Shown here piece after piece: positions 9,220-18,356 of a DNA stretch of 64,000 bases. Made by a program: the position numbers and the translations under genes. Origin of the DNA: an uncultured Clostridium sp. (GTDB lineage Bacteria; Bacillota; Clostridia; TANB77; CAG-508); contig USMB01000001.1 in assembly GCA_900555615.1 (NCBI GenBank), forward strand, positions 62,001-126,000. Direction: 5' to 3'. A model generated the notes under the pieces. The model was given only the letters and a program-made list of their open reading frames with translations, made no database searches and had not been told where the DNA came from. How positions within the stretch are numbered: the first letter of the stretch is position 1; the number at the start of each line of letters is the position of its first letter.

Positions 9220-9226
9220 AATAGTA

Positions 9227-9260
9227 AAAGTCTGAAACAAAAAAAGGTTTCAGGCTTTTT
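9227..9260 (+). terminator. Intrinsic terminator of the GH18 gene
   Basis: AAAGTCTGAAAC pairs with GTTTCAGGCTTT (12 pairs, one G-U) around an A-rich loop and ends in a T-run. Confidence 0.85.
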
Positions 9261-9303
9261 GCATAATTAATAAAGATTTATCATAAATTCAATTGAGGTG
9301 ATT

Positions 9304-10143
9304 ATGATAAAAACTTTATATTTAGAAAAGGTGGATAAGCCAAACTTTATGTTTCAAAAACTAAAAATTGAACAAGATAATTGTAAAATATATGCTAATT
9401 TAGAAAAAGAAAAAAATATAAAGAAAGTGGTTTCAAAAATAGCGAAAGCCGAAATTAATGCGGTGGTTTTAAGTAAAGAATTAAAAGCAAACAAACAATT
9501 AATAAATAAATTAAACTCAGCTAATATACGCATATTTGATGGCAGATGGCTAGAAAAATATTTAACCTATGAAATATTAGAATTTATTTTAAAACAGAAA
9601 AATCAAAAAAAAGAAGAAACTGAATTAGCAATAACTACAAATGAAATTACAGACTCATGCATACAGATCATAAAGACATTAGCCAAACAGTATAAAAGGG
9701 TCACAGTAGTTACAAATCATTCAAGTAAATTAAGAAAAATTGAAAAAGAATTATATGATGAATATGGAATTTTAATTTTAGTTTCTAATAATCAAAAAAA
9801 GAGTTTAGCCAAAACACAACTAATATTAAATATGGATTTTAACAAAGAGGTGTTAAACAAATATAAAATAAATGAAAATGCAGTAATTTTAAATTTGGAA
9901 GGAGACATGATAATTTACAATAAAAGGTTTAATGGTATAAATGTCAATAACTATGAAATAGAAGTAGGCAGAGAAGAGATAATCTGGAGAACAAATATGA
10001 ATAAATTTGAAACTAAAGAATTATTGGAAGCGTTTTTATATATGAAAGATACATTTGATAATATTCGTGCAAAAATAGGAAAATACAAGGTTTTGGTGCA
10101 AGAAATATATGGGATAAATGGAAAAATCGAAAGATTTTCTTAA
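9304..10143 (+). CDS. Uncharacterised protein upstream of PBP1A
   Basis: Not recognised. The 279-residue protein has no signal peptide or clear membrane segment. Residues near 125-185 alternate strands and helices in a Rossmann-like way (KRVTVVTN, GILILVS, AKTQLILNMD), similar in outline to dinucleotide-binding folds, but no GxGxxG is present. A nine-residue basic stretch near 95-105 may be a linker. Start: GAGG at 9295-9298 serves the ATG at 9304; the GTG at 9298 is inside the box. It is followed after 72 bases by the class A PBP gene, so a link to the cell wall is possible but unproven. Confidence 0.75.
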   Translation: MIKTLYLEKVDKPNFMFQKLKIEQDNCKIYANLEKEKNIKKVVSKIAKAEINAVVLSKELKANKQLINKLNSANIRIFDGRWLEKYLTYEILEFILKQKNQKKEETELAITTNEITDSCIQIIKTLAKQYKRVTVVTNHSSKLRKIEKELYDEYGILILVSNNQKKSLAKTQLILNMDFNKEVLNKYKINENAVILNLEGDMIIYNKRFNGINVNNYEIEVGREEIIWRTNMNKFETKELLEAFLYMKDTFDNIRAKIGKYKVLVQEIYGINGKIERFS

Positions 10144-10215
10144 AATACTTTCCTTTTTTGGCAAAATGTATTATAATATTTTGAGTAGATTCCAAAAAAT
10201 ACGGAGGATTTATAA

Positions 10216-12828
10216 ATGGGAAAAAATAAAAGAAAATCAAACAAACATAGCAAAAGTTCAACAGCATTGGAAAAAACTAAAAAAGGAAATAAAAGTGCTA
10301 AAGCTAAAAGAAAAGATGCAAAAATGAAACTAAAATATAAACATCCTAAATTAGCATTAGCATTAAAAATTATTTTAATTGCATTAGTAATTCTTGTAGT
10401 AGTTGGAGCAGGTGTCACAATAGGGCTATTATATGGATTATGGGGAGATGATTTAAAAATTAATTTATCTGAATTAGTATTAAAACAAAATTCAGTAATT
10501 TATGACACTGATGAAAATGTAATAGCAGAATTAACTGGTGATGAAAACAGAAAAATTATAACATTAGAAGAAATGTCACCATATCTTCCCAAAGCGTATA
10601 TAGCAATAGAAGACGAGAGATTTGAAAAACATCATGGAGTAGATATAAAAAGAACAGGTGCAGCAATATTATCATTTATAACACATGGTGGAAAATCAAC
10701 AGCTGGTGGTGGAAGTACAATAACACAACAATTAGTAAAAAATATTACACAAGACAAAGAAAGTAGTGGAATAGATGGTGTAATTAGAAAATTAAAAGAA
10801 TGGGCAAAAGCATATCAAGTAGAAAATGAGTTATCAAAAGACCAAATATTAGAACTATATTTGAACTTGATATTTATCGGTGGAAAAAATCAAGATAATA
10901 GAGGTGTTGAAATAGCTTCAGAATACTATTTCAATAAATCAGCAAAAGATTTAAGTATAGCACAATGTGCATTCTTAGCAGGAATTAACCATTCACCAAA
11001 TAGGTATAATCCATATTTTGGAAGTGACCCGACAGAAAAGATAAATAAAAGAACTAAAACAGTTTTATCACAAATGAAAAAATTAGAGTATATAAATCAA
11101 GAAGAATATGATGCTGCTGTTGCAGAGGTAGATGCAGGATTTAATTTTGAAAATGGAGCAAAAGGAAATGTATATTCTTCACATACAGATGCGTTAATAG
11201 ACCAATTAATTGCTCAAATAATGGAAGAAAAAGAAATTTCAAAAGATGCGGCAACAACTTATTTATATAGTAGTGGATTAAAAATATATTCAACTCAAGA
11301 TTCTTCAGTTCAAACTATAATGGAAGAAGAAGCTAAAAAGAGTAAATATGATCTAAAATCTAAAAAGAATACAAATGAAGACGGTTCAGCAGTATTAGCA
11401 CAAGGTGCTGCAGTAGTTATAGATCCTAAAACAGGATATGTAGTTGGAGCTGTTGGACAATTAGGAGAAAAAACAACTTCAAGAGGATTGAACAGAATAA
11501 AGTCATTAAGACAAACAGGTTCATCTATTAAACCATTGGCAGATGTATTGCCAGGTGTAGAAGAAGGAATTGTAACTCCAGCAACAATATATGCAGATTT
11601 AGCTACAACATTTGGAAAAGACTATGAACCTCAAAACTACAATAAATTTACAGGTTTAAGAACTGTAAGAACAGCAGTAACAACATCACAAAATATACCA
11701 TTTGTAAAAATTATGGCAGAATTAACACCACAAAAATCAATAGAATATATGAGAAAGATGGGAATTTCATCATTAGTAACAGCAAAAGAAAATAAAGAGC
11801 ATAATGATGAAAACTTAGCATTAGCTATTGGTGGTATGACATACGGAGTAAGTCCGTTAGAAATGGCTGCAGCATATGCAACAGTAGCAAATGATGGAAC
11901 ATATATAGAACCAACATTCTATACTAAAGTAGAAGATTCAAATGGAAAAGTAGTATTAGAACCAGGTCAAACTACAGAAAAAGTATGTTCTGCAGAAACA
12001 GCATATATTGTAAAAAGTGTAATGTTATCTGTTGTAGAAGGTGCTGATGGTTATGCAGGAACAGCTACTTATTGTGGATTAACAGGAATTGATGTAGCTG
12101 CTAAAACAGGAACAACAAACTCATCAAAAGATAGATGGCTTTGTGGATTTACAAATTATTATGCATGTGCTGCTTGGTATGGATTTGATGATCCTGAAAG
12201 AATAAGCTTCCCTGGTACAAATCCTGCAGGACAATTATTCTCTGGAATTATGAAACAAATACATAAAGATAAAGAAGATTCATTATTTGAAGAACCAGAT
12301 AATATTGTTCATGCCAAAGTTTGTAAAACAAGTGGACTTCTTGCAACAAATAAATGCTCAAATACTTATTCAGAAATATTTGTAAAGGATCATTTACCAG
12401 ATACTTGTGATGCACATCAAAATCAATATACAATTTGTACAGAATCAGGAAAATTAGCAAATGAATTTTGCCCAGCATCAACTAGAGAAACAAGATCAGC
12501 AAAATATGTTGTTGAAAAAGAAAGATTAGGATTATGGACAACACCAGGAATTAATACTACTACAACTAGTGCACCGACTGAATATTGTACAATACATAAG
12601 AAAGTTGAGGAAGTTAAGAAACCAGTGGAAGAGAAGCCAAAAGATGATACAGAGAAAAAGCCAGATTCAAATAATACGACAAAACCAGATTCTGGAAGTA
12701 ATACGACAGGGAATACAACAGGAGGGAGTAATACAACGGCTGGAAACACAACTAGTGGAGGAAATACTACCAATAGTAATACTACATCAGGAGGAAATAC
12801 AACAACAGGAGGAAATACAGCACAATAG
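10216..12828 (+). CDS. Class A penicillin-binding protein (PBP1A-type)
   Basis: Bifunctional peptidoglycan synthase. A basic cytoplasmic tail (residues 1-45) and one membrane helix (about 48-75) precede the GT51 glycosyltransferase domain with EDERFEKHHG and GGSTITQQL, then the transpeptidase domain with S436-S437-I438-K439 (SxxK), TSQN (SxN) and KTGTT. A cysteine-rich segment (about 695-790) follows, ending in an unstructured tail of Asn-Thr-Thr-Gly repeats. A good TATAAT sits at 10172-10177, but its -35 (TTTCCT) is weak. GGAGG is close to the ATG. The function is secure; the role of the cysteine-rich segment and the tail is unknown. Confidence 0.95.
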   Translation: MGKNKRKSNKHSKSSTALEKTKKGNKSAKAKRKDAKMKLKYKHPKLALALKIILIALVILVVVGAGVTIGLLYGLWGDDLKINLSELVLKQNSVIYDTDENVIAELTGDENRKIITLEEMSPYLPKAYIAIEDERFEKHHGVDIKRTGAAILSFITHGGKSTAGGGSTITQQLVKNITQDKESSGIDGVIRKLKEWAKAYQVENELSKDQILELYLNLIFIGGKNQDNRGVEIASEYYFNKSAKDLSIAQCAFLAGINHSPNRYNPYFGSDPTEKINKRTKTVLSQMKKLEYINQEEYDAAVAEVDAGFNFENGAKGNVYSSHTDALIDQLIAQIMEEKEISKDAATTYLYSSGLKIYSTQDSSVQTIMEEEAKKSKYDLKSKKNTNEDGSAVLAQGAAVVIDPKTGYVVGAVGQLGEKTTSRGLNRIKSLRQTGSSIKPLADVLPGVEEGIVTPATIYADLATTFGKDYEPQNYNKFTGLRTVRTAVTTSQNIPFVKIMAELTPQKSIEYMRKMGISSLVTAKENKEHNDENLALAIGGMTYGVSPLEMAAAYATVANDGTYIEPTFYTKVEDSNGKVVLEPGQTTEKVCSAETAYIVKSVMLSVVEGADGYAGTATYCGLTGIDVAAKTGTTNSSKDRWLCGFTNYYACAAWYGFDDPERISFPGTNPAGQLFSGIMKQIHKDKEDSLFEEPDNIVHAKVCKTSGLLATNKCSNTYSEIFVKDHLPDTCDAHQNQYTICTESGKLANEFCPASTRETRSAKYVVEKERLGLWTTPGINTTTTSAPTEYCTIHKKVEEVKKPVEEKPKDDTEKKPDSNNTTKPDSGSNTTGNTTGGSNTTAGNTTSGGNTTNSNTTSGGNTTTGGNTAQ

Positions 12829-12829
12829 A

Positions 12830-12870
12830 AGTTTGAAGGAGAATTATATTTTATAGTTCTCCTCCAAACT
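12830..12870 (+). terminator. Inverted repeat between PBP1A and cysS
   Basis: AGTTTGAAGGAGAA and TTCTCCTCCAAACT can form a 14-base-pair stem with one mismatch and a 13-base loop. The following T-run is poor (AATTTTAC), so it may be a weak terminator, an mRNA-stabilising hairpin or a leader element of cysS. The CTCC in the descending arm could alternatively pair with the cysS ribosome binding site. Confidence 0.55.
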
Positions 12871-12897
12871 AATTTTACATATAAGGGAGTGAAAATA

Positions 12898-14280
12898 GTG
12901 GACATATATTTTTATAATACATTAACTAAAAAGAAAGAATTATTTGTACCAATAGAAAAAGGAAAAGTAAGAATGTATTCATGTGGGCCAACAGTATATA
13001 AAAATGCAACAATAGGAAATATGAGAACAAACTTATTCCAAGATACTTTAAGAAGAGTATTACGTTATAATGGTTATGAATTAAAACATGCAATGAATAT
13101 AACAGATGTTGGACATCTTGTATCAGATGGCGATGAAGGCGAAGACAAAATGTTAAAATCTGCAAGAGAAGAGCATAAAACACCATTACAAATTGCAGAA
13201 TATTATACAAAATTATTCTTTAATGATTTAGAAAGATTAAATATAGAAACACCAGAAATTGTATGTAAGGCAACAGACCATATCAAAGAAATGTTAGAAT
13301 TAGTACAAAAAATAATGGAAAGAGGATATGCATATGAAACTTCAACAGCAATTTATTTTGATGTTTCAAAATTAGATGAATATGGAATATTATCAGGTGT
13401 AAATTTAAGAGAACAAAAGGCAGGAGCAAGAGTAGAAGTTGATCCAGAAAAAAGAAATCCATATGATTTTGCTCTTTGGATAAAAGCGCCAGAAAATCAT
13501 TTGATGAAGTGGGATAGTCCATGGGGACCAAGCTATCCAGGATGGCATATTGAATGTTCAGCAATGAGTACAAAATATTTAGGAGAAGTATTTGATATTC
13601 ATACAGGAGGAATTGATTTAATACCAACACATCATGAAAATGAAATTGCTCAAAGCAAAGGGGCATGTGGAAAGATTCCAGCACATTATTGGATGCATGG
13701 GGAATATCTTTTAATAAATGGTGGAAAGATGTCAAAAAGCTTAGGAAATGTATATTTATTAGATGATATCATAAATAGAGGATATGATCCATTAGTATAC
13801 AGATTATTTAATTTCTCATGCCATTATAGAGGAAAATTGAATTTTACTTGGGAAGGAATAGAATCTGCTTCAGTTGCTTTAGATAGGCTAAGAGATGGAT
13901 ATCAAAAGCATTTTGCAGGAAATGTTGAAGTGTCAGATGAAATAATTAATGATATGGAAAATAGATTTCACCAAGCAATTAATGATGATTTAAATATGCC
14001 ACTTGCAATGAGTGTAGTATGGGAAGCTGTAAAATATGCAGATAAATCACCTAAAATAGCAAAATTATTAGAAAAATTTGATACAGTACTTGGAATTAAG
14101 ATAACAGAAAAGAAAGAACAAGAAGCAATTCCGGAAGAAATATTAGAATTAGTGGAACAACGTAAAAAAGCAAGAGAAGAAAAAAATTGGGCGGAATCAG
14201 ATAGATTAAGAGATTTGATTTCTGAAAAAGGATATGCAGTAAAAGACACAAAAGAAGGAATGGAAGTTAATCCGCTATAA
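12898..14280 (+). CDS. cysS: Cysteinyl-tRNA synthetase
   Basis: Class I synthetase that charges tRNA-Cys. The HIGH-type motif is TIGNMRT after the zinc-ligand cysteine in SCGPTVY; further zinc-site residues appear in WHIECS and HHENE. KMSKSLGN is the second ATP-binding motif. At 460 residues the length is typical. AAGGGAG at 12883-12889 is 8 bases before the GTG at 12898, so that is preferred over the GTG at 12889, which is part of the box. argS follows 18 bases later, so the two synthetases form an operon. No T-box leader is present. Confidence 0.96.
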   Translation: MDIYFYNTLTKKKELFVPIEKGKVRMYSCGPTVYKNATIGNMRTNLFQDTLRRVLRYNGYELKHAMNITDVGHLVSDGDEGEDKMLKSAREEHKTPLQIAEYYTKLFFNDLERLNIETPEIVCKATDHIKEMLELVQKIMERGYAYETSTAIYFDVSKLDEYGILSGVNLREQKAGARVEVDPEKRNPYDFALWIKAPENHLMKWDSPWGPSYPGWHIECSAMSTKYLGEVFDIHTGGIDLIPTHHENEIAQSKGACGKIPAHYWMHGEYLLINGGKMSKSLGNVYLLDDIINRGYDPLVYRLFNFSCHYRGKLNFTWEGIESASVALDRLRDGYQKHFAGNVEVSDEIINDMENRFHQAINDDLNMPLAMSVVWEAVKYADKSPKIAKLLEKFDTVLGIKITEKKEQEAIPEEILELVEQRKKAREEKNWAESDRLRDLISEKGYAVKDTKEGMEVNPL

Positions 14281-14298
14281 TATAGAAGGAGGAGTAAT

Positions 14299-16008
14299 AT
14301 GGTAGATTTTAAGAAAATAATAGCAGAATCAATAGCAAAAGTATTAAATATTGAAACTAATGAAATAGAAATGTCAATTGAAAAGCCAAAAGGAGCTGAC
14401 AATGGAGATTATGCATTTCCTTGTTTTAAATTAGCAAAAACATTAAGAAAAGCTCCACCTGTTATTGCAGAAGAAATAAAAAGCCAAATTAAAGTTGATG
14501 AATCACAAATTGTTAAAATCGAAGTAGTTGGTGGATATTTGAACTTTTTTGTAAATAAAGAATTATTAGCCAAAGAAGTTTTAGAAGAAATCAGCAAAGA
14601 TGAACAATATGGTAAATCTTCAATAGGGAAAGAAAAAAATATAGTAATAGATTATTCTGCACCTAATATTGCAAAACCATTCCATATTGGACATTTGCGT
14701 TCAACAGTAATAGGAGCAGCATTATATAATATTTATAAATATTTAGGATATAATGTTACAGGAATAAATCATTTAGGAGATTATGGAACACAATTTGGAA
14801 AACTAATTGAAGGATATAAGCTTTGGGGCAGTGAATATAATTTAGACGAAAATCCAATTGATGAATTAACTAAAATTTATATTAGAATAAACAATGCTTG
14901 TAAAGAAGATGAAAAAATCTTAGAAAATTGTAGAAATAACTTCAAAAAATTAGAAGATGGAGATCCATATTGTGTTGAACTATGGAAGAAATTCAGAGAA
15001 GTAAGTTTGAAGGAATTTCAAAAAGTTTATGATTTATTAGGAAGCAAATTTGATTCTTGGAATGGTGAAGCATTCTATTCTGATAAAATGCAAGAAGTAG
15101 TGGACATATTAGAAAAATCAGGAAAGCTAGTAGAGTCACAAGGTGCTAAAATAATTGATTTAGAAGATAAAGGAATAAATACACCATGTATAATAGAAAA
15201 GAGCAATGGTTCTTCAACATATGCTACAAGAGATTTAGCAGCAATTTTATATAGAGCTAGAACATATGATTTTGACAAAGCATTATATGTTACATCATAT
15301 GAACAAGTATTACACTTTAAACAAATCTTTGAAGTGGCTAAATTATTAGGCTTAGACGAGAAATATACTAAAGGACTAGAACATGTATCATTTGGAATGG
15401 TATTATTGCCAACTGGAAAAATGTCTACAAGAGAAGGTACAAGCATCAAATTAAGTGATTTGCTTAATGAATCTATTTCAAGAGCAAAGGCTATAATTGA
15501 AGAAAAAAATCCAGATCTTGAAAATAAAGAAGATGTGGCACGCAAAGTTGGGGTCGGAGCTATAATTTTCAATGATTTATCTAATAGTCGTATAAAAGAT
15601 GAAATCTTTGATTGGGATACAATCCTTAATTTTCAAGGAGAAACAGGCCCATATGTTCAATATACTTATGTTCGTACAAAGAGTGTAATTGAAAAAGCTG
15701 GAGGAGTTCCTGATATAAAAGAAGTAAATGTTGAAAAATTATTAGATGATGCATCAAGTAAAATAGTGAAATTGATTTATCAATTCGAAGATACATTAAT
15801 TCAAGTTACTGACAAAAATGAACCATATATATTGTCTAGGTATTTGATTGATGTTGCTAAAGCTTATAGTAATTTTTATAATGAAAATAAGATTATTGTT
15901 GATGATAAAGAGCTTCAAAATGCACGTGTTTATTTGACATATGCTGTTGGAAGTATTTTGAAAACAGGTTGCAAGTTGTTGGGAATAGAAATGCCTGATA
16001 AGATGTAG
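14299..16008 (+). CDS. argS: Arginyl-tRNA synthetase
   Basis: Charges tRNA-Arg. The N-terminal additional domain (about 1-110) binds the tRNA D-loop; the HIGH motif is in KPFHIGHLRS and the KMSKS-equivalent is KMSTREGT. A DALR anticodon-binding domain forms the C-terminus, ending GIEMPDKM as in many clostridial ArgRS. Length (569) is normal. It follows cysS by 18 bases and is ended by a terminator shared with the convergent deoD. Confidence 0.96.
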   Translation: MVDFKKIIAESIAKVLNIETNEIEMSIEKPKGADNGDYAFPCFKLAKTLRKAPPVIAEEIKSQIKVDESQIVKIEVVGGYLNFFVNKELLAKEVLEEISKDEQYGKSSIGKEKNIVIDYSAPNIAKPFHIGHLRSTVIGAALYNIYKYLGYNVTGINHLGDYGTQFGKLIEGYKLWGSEYNLDENPIDELTKIYIRINNACKEDEKILENCRNNFKKLEDGDPYCVELWKKFREVSLKEFQKVYDLLGSKFDSWNGEAFYSDKMQEVVDILEKSGKLVESQGAKIIDLEDKGINTPCIIEKSNGSSTYATRDLAAILYRARTYDFDKALYVTSYEQVLHFKQIFEVAKLLGLDEKYTKGLEHVSFGMVLLPTGKMSTREGTSIKLSDLLNESISRAKAIIEEKNPDLENKEDVARKVGVGAIIFNDLSNSRIKDEIFDWDTILNFQGETGPYVQYTYVRTKSVIEKAGGVPDIKEVNVEKLLDDASSKIVKLIYQFEDTLIQVTDKNEPYILSRYLIDVAKAYSNFYNENKIIVDDKELQNARVYLTYAVGSILKTGCKLLGIEMPDKM

Positions 16009-16026
16009 AAATAAAAAGAATATAAC

Positions 16027-16058
16027 AAAAAAGGCTTACCAGAAAAGGTAAGTCTTTT
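16027..16058. terminator. Bidirectional terminator between argS and deoD
   Basis: AAAAAAGGCTTACC and GGTAAGTCTTTT form a 12-base-pair stem (one G-U) with an AGAAAA loop. A-run and T-run flanks allow use from both sides, as expected between converging genes. Confidence 0.8.
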
Positions 16059-16064
16059 AAAGTT

Positions 16065-16787
16065 TTATAATAATACAGCACTTTCTAAAGCAAGTTTTAT
16101 CATATTATTAAGACCAGTTTGACGTTCTTCAGGAGTTGCAATTTCTTTAATATATTTAGAATCTACTACACTCATTAAACATGCAGCTTTTTTATTTAAA
16201 ACTTTAGCAACGTAGAATAAAGCAAAAGCCTCCATCTCAGCAGCTGCTGGATTGAAATTTTCTGGTATTCTTGTTAAGAATTGATTAACATCAGTCATGT
16301 AAACGTCAAAACAATCAGTGCAAACAGTGTTTCCATATAAAATATTTATATTAGTTTGGTTAGCTGTTGATTTTATAACATCATTTAAATCTTTGTTACT
16401 TGAAACAATATGACAATTTTCGTTATTTAAAGTTAAAGCAAAATTTCCTTCAGAAAATACATTTTCAGAAAGCACTATATCAAATAGTTTTAAGTCAGGT
16501 CTATAAGCTCCACAAGAACCTATACGTATAATATTTTCTACTCCATAGAATTTGTATAATTCATAAGAATAAATTCCCATGCTTGGCATTCCCATACCAG
16601 AAGCCATAACAGTAATTTCTTTTCCTTTGTAGTTTCCTGTAAAGGCATACATTCCTCTAACAGAATTAACTAATTTGTAGTTATCTAAAAAATTTTCAGC
16701 AATATATTTGGCACGAAGTGGGTCACCAGGCATTATTACAGTTTTAGCAATATCGCCTAAATTTGCTTCATTATGTGGTGTTGACAT
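16065..16787 (-). CDS. deoD: Purine-nucleoside phosphorylase, DeoD type
   Basis: Splits purine (deoxy)nucleosides with phosphate for salvage. The hexameric DeoD type is indicated by PGDPLRAKYIAE near the N-terminus, the phosphate site around RIGSCGAY, the EMEA nucleoside-binding motif, and a C-terminus closely following the family pattern (EERQTGLNNMIKLALES). An aspartate at the usual general-acid position is present in VVDSKY. The length of 240 is standard. On the minus strand AAGGAGG lies 8 to 9 bases before the ATG, and a good promoter is further upstream. Confidence 0.95.
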   Translation of the reverse strand: MSTPHNEANLGDIAKTVIMPGDPLRAKYIAENFLDNYKLVNSVRGMYAFTGNYKGKEITVMASGMGMPSMGIYSYELYKFYGVENIIRIGSCGAYRPDLKLFDIVLSENVFSEGNFALTLNNENCHIVSSNKDLNDVIKSTANQTNINILYGNTVCTDCFDVYMTDVNQFLTRIPENFNPAAAEMEAFALFYVAKVLNKKAACLMSVVDSKYIKEIATPEERQTGLNNMIKLALESAVLL

Positions 16788-16815
16788 ATAAATTACCTCC
16801 TTATTATTTTATTGC

Positions 16816-16844
16816 ATTATATCAATTAAAAATATAAATTTCAA
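16816..16844 (-). promoter_or_regulatory. Promoter of deoD
   Basis: Read on the minus strand: TTGAAA, 17 bases, TATAAT. Confidence 0.65.
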
Positions 16845-16849
16845 GAAGA

Positions 16850-16887
16850 AAAAATAAAAAACAGAGAACCTAGTTAGGCTCTCTGTT
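16850..16887 (-). terminator. Terminator of the small minus-strand gene
   Basis: On the minus strand AACAGAGAGCCTA and TAGGTTCTCTGTT form a 13-base stem (one G-U) followed by TTTTTATTTTTT. It separates this gene from deoD. Confidence 0.75.
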
Positions 16888-16893
16888 TTAGAG

Positions 16894-17382
16894 TTAAAAA
16901 TCACCTGTCAGGAAATGTATGACAATATCCTTAAACCCAATTGTAGATAAAATATTGACTACAAGAGGGGAAAGTTTTTCACTTTCCTCTTGAGAAGCAA
17001 TAAAAGCTTCAAATTCTTTATTAAGCTGAAGGCCAGTTTTGTTAAGTTCTTCGTAAAGAGAATTGCGATGAATTTCGAGAGCTTCATCAATTTGAGAAAG
17101 TTTTTGATAAAACTCTTTCCGATTGATTCTTGCTTGTGAAAGCAAGTAAAATGCTTCATTTAAGATTTGATGAGAATTATTAGGATAATGTGAGTAAATT
17201 CCTTTGCATTGCCCAATAAGTTGTAGTGCGGCTTCAAAGGATTGTTTGCAGTCTAAAATTTCTTGCAAATTAGCATCAGGATTATAAACTGCATCTACTT
17301 TTTTCATTGTATCAACATATTTTTCATATGTTTCCTTAATAGAACAGTGCCGAGAAATAAGTTTTGCAATTTCAGTATTCAT
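16894..17382 (-). CDS. Uncharacterised helical protein
   Basis: Not recognised. It has 162 residues, is mostly helical by composition, and lacks a signal peptide or membrane segment. Two cysteines occur in ILDCKQ and IGQCKG. The C-terminus (VVNILSTIGFKDIVIHFLTGDF) is hydrophobic and could mediate oligomerisation. The ATG at 17382 is preferred because AAGGAG at 17392-17397 is 9 bases before it; a GTG at 17403 lies before the box. It has its own promoter and terminator and is divergent from the alarmone synthetase gene. Confidence 0.75.
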   Translation of the reverse strand: MNTEIAKLISRHCSIKETYEKYVDTMKKVDAVYNPDANLQEILDCKQSFEAALQLIGQCKGIYSHYPNNSHQILNEAFYLLSQARINRKEFYQKLSQIDEALEIHRNSLYEELNKTGLQLNKEFEAFIASQEESEKLSPLVVNILSTIGFKDIVIHFLTGDF

Positions 17383-17428
17383 TTTATATAACTCCTTTTC
17401 CACAAAAGTGGTTTACTTATGCAATAAC

Positions 17429-17457
17429 ATTATATCATACAAGTTACATAATGTAAA
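17429..17457 (-). promoter_or_regulatory. Promoter with palindrome, small minus-strand gene
   Basis: On the minus strand: TTTACA, 17 bases, TATAAT. The perfect palindrome TTACATAATGTAA at 17444-17456 overlaps the -35 box and could be a repressor operator. Confidence 0.55.
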
Positions 17458-17563
17458 TAGTGCAAATGAATTTATTTCACACAAAAAACACAATTAAGGA
17501 ATAATTTCATAACAAAATACATATAAAATCATAGCATAGAAAAAATTGGAAAGGATAGTTATT

Positions 17564-18217
17564 ATGAGAGAAAATGATTTAATAATAATTGAAAATTTTT
17601 TGGAAAATAAAGAAGAAAAGTTAGATGTAAAAGAAGAGCCTTTTGATAAGCTGATGTTTTTCTACAAATCAGCATTAAAACAATTAAATATACAAATGAA
17701 TATTATAAAAGAAGAATTTCAAATTATGTATAATTATGACTTAATAGACCATATTGACACAAGAATAAAAGAGCCAAAGAGTATAATAAAAAAAATGGAG
17801 AAGAAGAAATATGACAAAACATATTTGAATTTAATTGAAAAAATTAATGATGTAGCAGGAATGAGAATAGTATGTACTTTAAAAGATGATATATTTTTTA
17901 TTAGAGATTTGATTAAACAAATGCCAGATATTCATATATTAAAAGAAAAAGATTATGTTACAAATCCAAAACCAAGTGGATATTCTAGCTATCATATGGT
18001 AGTTGAAGTACCGGTTAGATTGACTCAAAAGACAATATATGTAAAATGCGAAATACAAATTAGAACACTTGCAATGGATTTCTGGGCAAGTTTTGAGCAT
18101 AAAGTTAAATATAAAACAGAACATAATGTAAGCAAAAAGACATCAAAAGAATTAGTTTCATGTGCAAAGATGATAAGTAAATTTGACGATAAAATGATTT
18201 CATTAAAAAATATATAG
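17564..18217 (+). CDS. Small alarmone synthetase (RelA/SpoT-like GTP pyrophosphokinase)
   Basis: Single-domain (p)ppGpp synthetase that transfers pyrophosphate from ATP to GDP/GTP. The synthetase motifs are present: RIKEPKSI, DVAGMRIVC, PKPSGYSSYHM, CEIQIRT and FWASFEHK, the last helping to bind guanosine nucleotides. There is no HD hydrolase, TGS or ACT domain, so it belongs with the small enzymes such as YjbM/YwaC (RelP/RelQ). The length of 217 fits. The ATG at 17564 has AAGGA 8 bases upstream; the earlier in-frame ATG has no box. Regulation in relatives is largely transcriptional; no clear promoter is seen. Confidence 0.9.
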   Translation: MRENDLIIIENFLENKEEKLDVKEEPFDKLMFFYKSALKQLNIQMNIIKEEFQIMYNYDLIDHIDTRIKEPKSIIKKMEKKKYDKTYLNLIEKINDVAGMRIVCTLKDDIFFIRDLIKQMPDIHILKEKDYVTNPKPSGYSSYHMVVEVPVRLTQKTIYVKCEIQIRTLAMDFWASFEHKVKYKTEHNVSKKTSKELVSCAKMISKFDDKMISLKNI

Positions 18218-18235
18218 TGAATTAGCCAAAATCTC

Positions 18236-18264
18236 TTGACAGTTTACAATAATAATTATAAAAT
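18236..18264 (+). promoter_or_regulatory. Promoter of rny
   Basis: TTGACA, 17 bases, TAAAAT, beginning 19 bases after the alarmone synthetase stop. The predicted leader is about 85 bases long. Confidence 0.65.
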
Positions 18265-18356
18265 ATAATAGGTTGAAAAAATATATAAAAAATTAAAATG
18301 AAAAAAGATATATTTATTCGAACATTGAAAATTAAATAAGAAAGAGGTGTATGATT

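Noticed and set aside
12700..12828. Tandem nucleotide repeats or CRISPR-like array at the end of the PBP1A gene
   Set aside because: The repeats encode a low-complexity Asn/Thr/Gly tail in frame; unit length is irregular and no spacers exist.
12829..12897. T-box leader of cysS
   Set aside because: The gap is only about 70 bases and has no T-box sequence such as AGGGTGGNACCGCG.
12423..12905. Minus-strand frame opposite the PBP1A tail
   Set aside because: Its Val/Pro repeats are the mirror of the Asn/Thr/Gly repeats, and it has no start signal.
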